The notes under the pieces are model-generated. The model did no database searches and was not told the origin of the DNA. It was given only the letters and a program-made list of their open reading frames with translations. Source: Pleurotus djamor (taxonomy: Eukaryota > Basidiomycota > Agaricomycetes > Agaricales > Pleurotaceae). Taken from it: 14,932 nt of DNA. Positions 8,502 through 14,932 of this stretch are shown in pieces (within the stretch, counting starts at the first letter, position 1; the number at the start of each line of letters is the position of its first letter). The translations under genes and the position numbers were made by a program. The stretch covers positions 1 to 14,932 of the forward strand of contig JAPEVF010001040.1 of NCBI GenBank assembly GCA_029747585.1, given 5' to 3'.

Positions 8502-9817
8502 TTACTCGCTACATTCCTCCGTCAAAGTGGCCTTGACCACAACCGGTAAAACCCCTACATCATTCTCCATCAGCAACGGGTCAAACGATTCGAAGCGGAC
8601 GGGCACTCACCTCCGGTAGGCAGACCAAATGATGGTCGACCGATACTAGCCAAAAAGCCGTTGATCATACCACTATGGGCTGTAACGGAGATGACTATGC
8701 CCCATACGCTCGATGAGCCGTGGAAAACGAGAGAGTAGAACGGAAACACGTACACGTTCCCTTATCATGCATGAAGACGTGATCAATGACTGTCTTGACG
8801 CGAGCCGCAACATGTTCAGAGGGTTCGCGGACGTCAGGCGTCCAGAGCTCATCGTCCTGCGTAAACCCTTTCTCGAAAACGACCTCTCGGAACGTTGACC
8901 CAATGAACTCCTTCGATCGCCTCTGATCACACGTATGTACGCCATACTGCTCTCTACAAGCCTGCGAGCAACGCGGAATGAACACTCGAACAGGTACAGC
9001 CAAGCAAATGGGAACGCGACGTACCTCCATAACCAACGGTCGACCAGCTTTCTTGAATCGTTTATCATCGGCAAAGGTAATTTCCCATGTACGCAGAGCT
9101 CTCGAAAGAGGGCTAACGTACATTGCGTCGGGGATACGCAGGCCATTGGCAAGCTCCGTTTGCCAGGCTGCCTTTGCGTTCTCAGCCTGACTGACTCCAA
9201 GGGGAGTGATCTCCGCATCGGCTACAAGGTATTTGGTGGTAAGGGAAAGTCAAAAGGAAAGTCATAAAGTACTCACGACCCCACACGATTTCGTCATCCC
9301 CGTCTAACTTGGAATAAATACTACGGGGAAGGCTTCATCAAGAGAAACATGAGAGAAGGGAAATGAGAACTCACGCATCCCACGCGGGGGTTCCGTATTT
9401 GGCTTCAGCTACATTGTCTGTTTTCGTGTTATCAGCGTGGCCTCTATGGGATCCATCATAAAGAAATACATACGGAAACCTTCACCGTGTCGACCTAAGA
9501 AGAATAGCTTAAAGGAGGTCTTCGAGTCTGCGTGGTGGTTGAGATTCGCTATGCGCTTGAAAAGGGTTTCCCATCGATCTTCCGAGGTATCAAGAAGACC
9601 GAAGCTGGGTGGGATCTGAGTGGTAATTTCATTGGAGAAGGGTAGGATCAAGAAGCAAGAAACGCACGGGCTGGGAAACCGTTACGTTTGGGGTATCGTG
9701 TAAGAAGAAACCCGGAACGGCCTATAATAGAGTCAGGTAAGTTGTGGCTGATGATGGAAAGATAGGACGTACTTCATAGGACCTTGAGAGCATAATAAAG
9801 GTGCTAGGAAGCGCCAT
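8502..9817 (-). CDS. Histidine phosphatase superfamily (phosphoglycerate-mutase-like) protein
   Basis: Nine exons, all phases consistent, 289 aa. Exons: 9817-9773, 9721-9668, 9615-9474, 9417-9375, 9320-9277, 9221-9025, 8961-8754, 8694-8611, 8554-8502. Landmarks: FGLLDTSEDRWETLF (about 38-52), the catalytic LGRHGEGFHN with His76, KYGTPAWD, SPLSRALRTWEITF with the phosphate-binding Arg150, YGVHTCDQRRS, and the second catalytic His251 in FISVTAHSGMINGF, then GRPSFGLPTGGVLPV. This arrangement matches the fungal PGAM-like family related to yeast Pmu1, a predicted cytosolic phosphatase. Substrate is unknown, and the family name does not imply glycolytic mutase activity. No signal peptide or membrane segment is seen. 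The start is chosen because MALPSTFIMLSRSYEAVPGF joins the family-typical N-terminus through a clean GTACGT...TATAG intron. The gene is complete. Confidence 0.93.
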
Positions 9818-9828
9818 GGTACCAATCG

Positions 9829-10362
9829 TTAGACAAAGTTGATGAGCGAAGTGAGAAGCTCTCTCACCTCTGGATGCAAGTCGCGTCGTTTTATGCAAGG
9901 AGACCACAGGCAAGTAGCTTCTGACGCACGTGCGCAAACCTCCGCCACGCGCTCCCACACCCAAACCGTTCGAGCCCAACGCTTCAGCCGTCCCGCTCGA
10001 CCCGAAGAAAAGCCTCGACTTGTCATGATACCAACAGTCCATATCACTGCTCTGGGTATCAGCTTCGCGTCTTGAATAGCCAAAATGGGGTATTCCTCCT
10101 CGAACGTCTCAGTCTGTGAGAATGTTTGCGGATTATGAGTGGAGGGAAAGGTCGGCTCCATCAGCAGCTTACCATGAGCAGGCGCATACACCCCATATGC
10201 CTCGTTCACATCAATATCGATACCCGTCATGGGATAGCCAGGAATAGCTGCGTGGACGGTGCTACAAGTTTCAATGCGCGGGTTGTGCTTGCGAATATTG
10301 AATACTTGTGTTTCGTGCCATCTGATGAGTAGCGGTCGGATATCCGCGTACGCGCGTAGCAT
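9829..10362 (-). CDS. Doubtful open frame upstream of the phosphatase gene
   Basis: A continuous 177-codon frame. The first half has balanced, protein-like content (RPLLIRWHETQVFNIRKHNP, then AAIPGYPMTGIDIDVNEAYG). The last third is Arg/Trp-rich and looks like non-coding read-through. Good splice signals lie inside (GTAAGC near 10172, TCTCACAG near 10114) but do not join frames cleanly. Its stop lies only about 12 bases before the phosphatase start, which is too close for two independent fungal transcripts. It may be a terminal part of the unidentified gene to its right. No family recognised. Confidence 0.3.
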   Translation of the reverse strand: MLRAYADIRPLLIRWHETQVFNIRKHNPRIETCSTVHAAIPGYPMTGIDIDVNEAYGVYAPAHGKLLMEPTFPSTHNPQTFSQTETFEEEYPILAIQDAKLIPRAVIWTVGIMTSRGFSSGRAGRLKRWARTVWVWERVAEVCARASEATCLWSPCIKRRDLHPEVRELLTSLINFV

Positions 10363-10399
10363 TTATACGTTGTCGATACGGGTGGTTGTTGGTACAGGA

Positions 10400-12064
10400 A
10401 GAAGGAATAACGAAGGGATGCTGGACGCGCCCGCTATGGCTTAGGGACAACTTTACGTAAAATGCCTGCCCTGAACTAACGAACCCAGCAAAAGGCTGCA
10501 AAATGGCAATGCGCGTCGGTGCCAATCGAACGACAACGCACCTTCGAATCTAATGAAGTGACCAAAATCGAGATGTGAATAACCGAACCAAACTGGTTTT
10601 ACCAAGACATCACGGACGATGCCAACACAACACTGCGCGCCCCCGACCTGCTGGAGGCTCATTGCTGGAGCTGAGGAACAAGATGGGATTTGAGTCGTTC
10701 CGAAAACTTGAGCAGGAACGTACAAGCATACAAGGTCAGCTCTGATACATTCATGGAATGGACACCAAGTTGACGCACATTTCCCCCTCAGATAACTCGC
10801 TATCCAGTCGCAACCCACCCAAAAACCAGGCTGGCCCCGTATTTACAACGATAGTTTGCCGTGCAAGATGGTCAATTCGATGATTCAGGATGTTGGTGAG
10901 ATAAAGCGACGCTGATAAAACTTGTCTGGAATGGGTGAGTACTGCTTTTATGCGTCTGTGAACCTGGTCAGACTTACCAACCTGAACAGCGGTTTCTTTG
11001 CCACGGGGTTCCACCTTTCTGGAACCTTCATCGAACCCCACAGGCAGGCATGGTGGAATACACCATACCTGCACTATACCCCTTCATACCCGTAGGTGTC
11101 GTCTTCATTTCTGCTCCACCTACTGAGGATCTCAAATCGAAACGCCAGGTCGAGTAGGCAGGCCGACTGATATGAGCAAATACGATGGCTGGGGTGATGA
11201 ACATCCTCTGGCGGCTTACCCAGAGAGGAGGGACTGGGCGGAGTTTCATTTGCGCACCCGAGGCGAGATTCTCAGTGTGTCGTAGGTGAGTTATCGGACA
11301 TGTTATTCGTGAAAGCGAGTGTTGATCTTACCGAGTATAGCGACTTTTTTTTCTCGAACCTGTCATCCCAACGCAGGTAGATGGGGAGGTACGAACATGG
11401 ACATAGCCCGTTGCTGGCCGCCTGTACCAACTCGAGCTCTGCTCCTGGCTTCCAGGCTACCGATCAGAAGCCAATACCAGGTCGAACAAGTTATGCTTAC
11501 TGGTCCGGGTCCACTGTACTAAGTTGGATTAGACGTCATGCGACTGGTTGATTGCGCTTGGTCGTGTCAAAACGGAACTTCCATCATGCGCTTCCCATCA
11601 TAGATTGTGGGTTCTAATTCCTGCAACGCAGACTCCAGGTCACCGAACTTGTTCAGGTCAGATCGTAGACCGCCCGAAAACTCTGTCGTCATCCAGCCTT
11701 CGAGTAAATGTAGCTCGGGATGAACACCTTGCTTGTCTTCTCAGCCGCTATGGAGAGTACGACGTTGATTGTCGCATGCCTAAAGATAGACGATCGACGG
11801 TGCGATGGTGTAGGTTATGTTCCACCAGTGGTAGGTTTTATCTTGGACGTATGATGTGACGATCGCTGACCTTTGTTGGGTATAGACCAAAGACGTCCAT
11901 GTCCCTTGGGGTGTTGCCCGCCAGTAGCGCTTGGCTCCAAGTAAACGGGTACATTTGACGACGTTTGGGAGTGGTTGATGCAGCACCGTGAAGACCGCGG
12001 TGTCTAGATTTATGGTACGCGCGTCAGCTGAGCGTACAGATATTCGATTACTTACCCGAATCAT
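10400..12064 (-). CDS. Unidentified, probably intron-rich minus-strand gene (exons not resolved)
   Basis: Several separate minus-strand stretches look coding and are flanked by splice-like sites, but the chain could not be fixed. They include: ATG ATT CGG|GTAAGT at 12064-12056, followed by an intron ending ATCTAG near 12004; a frame of about 58 codons over 11567-11740 containing EGWMTTEFSGGLRSDLNKFG; a stretch near 11340-11390 with YLRWDDRFEKKKSLYS; SACLLDLAFRFEIL near 11120-11160 after a GTAAGC...ATCAG intron; and MQVWCIPPCLPVGFDEGSRK from 11074. More than one frame is open at several points. No catalytic motif, repeat or transposase signature was recognised. It could be a lineage-specific gene or a decayed one. 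The coordinates mark the region, not exact ends. Confidence 0.3.
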
Positions 12065-12493
12065 GAAGGGCGTTGGTCGTTGACCATCCTCTCCCGTGTG
12101 GGTGCCGATTCGTTTTACTATCCGACCTTAGGACTCAAATCAACTGTGGCTATCGTCAGCCGCGGACGTGGTCACCAGCGAACAGCCATACCTAGCTCCC
12201 AGAAACTCTCAAGGTGATTCTACGTTCCTCGATGGGTGTCGCGTCGAAGAGCTGGAAGGAGACGAAGAGTCAGTTGCTTCACAAGCCAGGACATGCCTCG
12301 CGACCATATCGGGCAAACAATGGGTGTCGAAAAAGGGTCGATCACTTCATTGTCCGAAGGCCCAAACGCGCCCACGTGCTATTCTCAACTTTCAAACGCC
12401 CATCGCTTTCTCTGTCTATTCCTCCAACATTCAACATCAACATTTGTCTCCGTCCATCTATTTTCATCCCCCACCTGCGGATCACAAGCTACG
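12065..12493. promoter_or_regulatory. Divergent intergenic region with pyrimidine-rich promoter tract
   Basis: The stretch just before the start codon at 12494 (about 12400-12493) is strongly CT-rich, with CAAC-containing strings such as CAACATTCAACATCAAC. This is typical of fungal core promoters and 5' leaders of well-expressed genes. Long open frames overlap it upstream of 12494 in all three plus frames, but they run straight through this leader and have no supporting features. Confidence 0.5.
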
Positions 12494-13522
12494 ATGTCTA
12501 CATCTGCCGCTCAAACACCCGCTCAAGAGAATCTCTCGGTTCAACTCACGGAGAAGGCTCGTATTTCTACCATTTCTCTCATCTTCATATCTAACGATAA
12601 ATTTACACAGTCGTTGAGCAAAGAAGTATCTGCTAAGCCATCTCCCACCGAGAGCCCTAGCCGTCAAGCTCTCCACCCTACCCAAGTTGGAGTGGCCACA
12701 GACGACAACCTCAACAATTCGACTGTGGCTTCCGCCGCTGCCAAAGCTCAAGTAGATCCTGCTGCTGCGGACGAGAAGCAAGCGGACGATGGTGGCAAGA
12801 TGAAGGCCAATGCGCCGACGAAGAAGAGTGCTCAGATCGCGCAGTCGAAGAAGAAGAACCAAGTCGAGGAGAAGAGCAAGGTGCTCACCCTCCCCGAAGG
12901 CGCGCGCATCATCTGCCAAGACTACAGCCGCCTTCTCCTCCCTACTAAGTCATCCGCCGCTGAGACTGCCTCTGTGGCACCTGCGAACGATGCCGTTGTC
13001 GATGTCAAAGACGTTGTCGCAGCCGGCGCTAAAACCAAGAAGACCCCCGCCAGACGCAAATCTACCGCCAATCTCCGGGCTAGCTCCTCCAAGGACGATT
13101 CCGGTGCTACTCAGCCTCCCGCCCCCGTCGTTAAAAAGGCTGGGCGTGGCAAAGCAAAGGCCATCGTCGACAACGACGTCGACGCTGCTGATCCGTCAAC
13201 CAAGACCAAGAAAGCCGCTGCGAAGAAAACCGTCGTCGACATCGACGCTCCGGCCGAACCAAAGCCCAAAGCGACTCAGGGCAAGAAAGCTGCCGCGAAG
13301 AAGGACGTCGTTCCCTCTATTTCTGTTCGTGCTGCCACAGCGGGGAAAGGGAAGGGAAAGGCGAAGGAAATCAAACTCAGTCGGTTCGCACCTGTCGCTG
13401 AGGGGAGTAATGCGGTCAAGCGCAAGGCACCAGAGGATGACGAAGCAGCCGATGAAGACCGCGACGCTGGTGACGAGGATGATGCCCGTCGACCATCGAA
13501 GAGGGCGAAGGTGGTCGCTTAG
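12494..13522 (+). CDS. Lys/Ala-rich low-complexity protein, probably nuclear, 318 aa
   Basis: Two exons are proposed: 12494-12538 and 12611-13522. The intron (GTTCAA...TCTAACG...TTTACACAG, 72 nt) is a multiple of three without a stop, so the frame is open with or without it. The start is the first ATG after the CT-rich leader and opens MSTSAAQTPAQENLS. The protein is disordered and basic, with repeated Lys/Ala blocks (TKKAAAKK, GKKAAAKK), KKTPARRKS, GRGKAKA and GKGKGKAKE. It ends in KRKAPEDDE, an acidic stretch and RRPSKRAKVVA, which together resemble a bipartite nuclear localisation signal. The only ordered-looking part is about TLPEGARIICQDYSRLLLP. The composition resembles histone H1 tails or chromatin-associated proteins, but no globular H1 or AT-hook domain is clear. 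Function is unknown; nuclear or chromatin location is inferred. Confidence 0.8.
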   Translation: MSTSAAQTPAQENLSVQLTEKARISTISLIFISNDKFTQSLSKEVSAKPSPTESPSRQALHPTQVGVATDDNLNNSTVASAAAKAQVDPAAADEKQADDGGKMKANAPTKKSAQIAQSKKKNQVEEKSKVLTLPEGARIICQDYSRLLLPTKSSAAETASVAPANDAVVDVKDVVAAGAKTKKTPARRKSTANLRASSSKDDSGATQPPAPVVKKAGRGKAKAIVDNDVDAADPSTKTKKAAAKKTVVDIDAPAEPKPKATQGKKAAAKKDVVPSISVRAATAGKGKGKAKEIKLSRFAPVAEGSNAVKRKAPEDDEAADEDRDAGDEDDARRPSKRAKVVA

Positions 13523-14151
13523 GCTCGATGATCATCAGGCCTCTGTGTGTACCAGGACACCTCGAAGCTCTGTATTTTACTTTCTCTTTGTTTGTTTTTG
13601 TATAGGTACTCTAGGATATATCTCCGTATATGATAATTACACCATCCATCGTTGTATTCTTTCGTGGACTTCCTTGACCATCCTTCCATCCACCTTCGGT
13701 CTTCGTATACGTGTAAACCCCTCTCGCTTGTCTTCCATGTTCTTGCCTTGTCTAGCCACGTTCACCGCATCTTTGGATAGATGCTTATTTCAAGTCTTCT
13801 TCATTGGTCTCGGTGAGTTGTCGTTTGATTACCTCGCATCTCTCATAATGCAAATTCCTAGAATAACCTTTCGTTCCTTGAGTCCTCGGTCCTTCACCCA
13901 CTTGTATCCCTCACGGTCCGTTGAATGGGAATGTTAGGCAGCTCGAGATGAGGCTCACAAACCTTCGAGGTACGACAAATAAAAGTTGTGTCAGTATCTG
14001 AAAGTTACTCCCTGTTTTTAGATGTTCCTCTAACAGCTAACAGTATACGCCGGCCCCGGCCGTTGCTCAGGCTGCATGAGACGGCCACTTCAAAGCAGCG
14101 TACAAAAGTTTAGTTGACAGTTGTATTCGGAGGTCCTCCCTCGATACTCAG
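13523..14151. other. 3' flank without a supportable gene
   Basis: The first about 120 bases are T-rich and probably hold the 3' UTR and polyadenylation region of the preceding gene. A plus-strand open frame that reaches 13937 is an out-of-frame run-through of the Lys/Ala-rich gene. A GC-rich self-complementary string (CGGCCCCGGCCG near 14051) is present. No other feature is seen. Confidence 0.5.
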
Positions 14152-14529
14152 TCAGATGAATGGCCACCCATGGACACGAAGATCTTTCTTACAGCCAGGC
14201 TTCCAGGTATCTGAAATCAAACGTATATCATCAGAATTGGATTGATCGGATGTGTTGTTAAGTAGGTGAAGTGCGCATGCCGAAGGGGATGTGGAAGAAG
14301 CTTCGCACGTCGACACAGGCTGTGGGTTGGAAAAGATGGCGGTGACCGCAGCCATGGATGGATCCTGGGAAGGAAGCCCAGGTGAGTCGCGAAGTTCTGA
14401 AGGTATACATTTCATCGCCTCATTCTTAGACTGAGTCCTTGGGCTTCCTTCTCCTGTAAAAGTTTCTCGCCCCGCCCTACCAGAGCCATCATGATTGTGC
14501 CTTCTGTCTCTGATCAAATTGAAGCTCAC
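14152..14529 (-). CDS. Doubtful 125-codon open frame
   Basis: The frame is Ser/Asn/Pro-rich (for example STSPSACALHLLNNTSDQSN) with no recognisable domain. It begins beside a splice-acceptor-like context, so it could be an internal or last exon of a gene extending past the right edge of the window. It contains a possible acceptor (TTTGATTTCAG, near 14212). Composition alone does not separate a disordered regulatory protein from chance. Confidence 0.25.
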   Translation of the reverse strand: MSFNLIRDRRHNHDGSGRAGRETFTGEGSPRTQSKNEAMKCIPSELRDSPGLPSQDPSMAAVTAIFSNPQPVSTCEASSTSPSACALHLLNNTSDQSNSDDIRLISDTWKPGCKKDLRVHGWPFI

Positions 14530-14932
14530 CCGTTTTACATGTCAGATTCCTGGCCTAGCGCTGGTATCAACACATTCGAAGACTCCTTTTAAACGCTGGT
14601 CGATTTTAGGGTATTGATTACTTCCATCGTGAACCTCATCAGGAACCTCACATAATCCACAGCATTTAGATGACGCCGAGGTAGTCCGAATTTGCCGTGC
14701 CTATAGTTAGATTGCACGGTGAGTCGCCTTCTGGACGTCAGCGTCAAAGAACAACTTAAAAGACGGACACTTCAGGGCACCCCAGATGTCTAAGTTGCAG
14801 CTCCTTTCAAATCCCCACATCTGCTTCAAGTGATCCAATCGCGCTCCTGATGCCACCGCCCTCGAGTGAACGTCCCCTTACTCCCAACCCACGCGGCACT
14901 CCCAGTAGTATCGCCGGAGACTTTTACGCAGG
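14530..14932. other. Right-end stretch, nothing assigned
   Basis: Stops are frequent in all frames and no exon with clear protein character was found. Part of a minus-strand gene could lie here. Confidence 0.4.

Noticed and set aside
12236..12493. Upstream start that would add 86 residues to the Lys/Ala-rich protein
   Set aside because: This stretch is a CT-rich leader with promoter character, and the ATG at 12494 has a better context and a natural N-terminus.
12810..13937. 375-codon plus-strand frame rich in Arg, Pro and Ser
   Set aside because: It is an out-of-frame shadow of the Lys/Ala-rich gene, whose biased codons suppress stops.
1..14932. tRNA, rRNA, CRISPR array, transposon ends or long terminal repeats
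   Set aside because: No array of repeats, terminal inverted repeats, transposase motif or cloverleaf-like element was seen on either strand by eye.

Overview
The window reads as nuclear DNA of a filamentous fungus, most likely an Agaricomycete (Basidiomycota). The genes are split by many short introns (mostly 44-75 nt) with GT...AG ends and CTRAY-like branch points, coding exons can be as short as 7 nt, and the protein families are typical of filamentous fungi. No prokaryotic, viral or transposon gene was recognised. Because of the introns, no long open frame equals a gene. The gene models below were built by hand from splice signals and phase continuity.

Layout. (1) About 1-1149: unresolved, with weak minus-strand coding hints. 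(2) 1150-3417, minus: four LysM domains, an EF-hand pair, a hydrophobic segment and a cysteine-rich tail (10 exons, about 587 aa). (3) 3418-3979: a 562-bp intergenic region shared by two divergent genes. (4) 3980-7233, plus: a subgroup C type chitinase with signal peptide, two LysM, one type-1 chitin-binding domain, a GH18 catalytic domain and an unassigned C-terminal part (about 18 exons, about 755 aa). (5) 7267-7937, minus: a 160-aa secreted protein of unknown family, convergent with the chitinase (33 bp between stop codons). (6) 7938-8501: promoter and intergenic DNA. (7) 8502-9817, minus: a histidine phosphatase (phosphoglycerate-mutase-like), 9 exons, 289 aa. (8) About 9829-12064, minus: open stretches and splice-like signals with no family recognised. 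(9) 12065-12493: divergent intergenic region with a pyrimidine-rich promoter tract. (10) 12494-13522, plus: a Lys/Ala-rich, low-complexity, probably nuclear protein of 318 aa. (11) 13523-14932: 3' flank and one doubtful minus-strand frame.

How the parts may work together. The LysM/EF-hand protein and the LysM/ChtBD1/GH18 chitinase both carry chitin-binding modules and start from one intergenic region, so co-regulation in cell-wall remodelling, mycoparasitism or host interaction is a reasonable inference. LysM proteins next to subgroup C chitinases are known from ascomycetes such as Trichoderma. The fusion of LysM repeats to a canonical EF-hand pair and a possible membrane anchor is the most unusual feature here. 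The secreted 160-aa protein may belong to the same set by position only. The phosphatase and the nuclear protein look unrelated to it.
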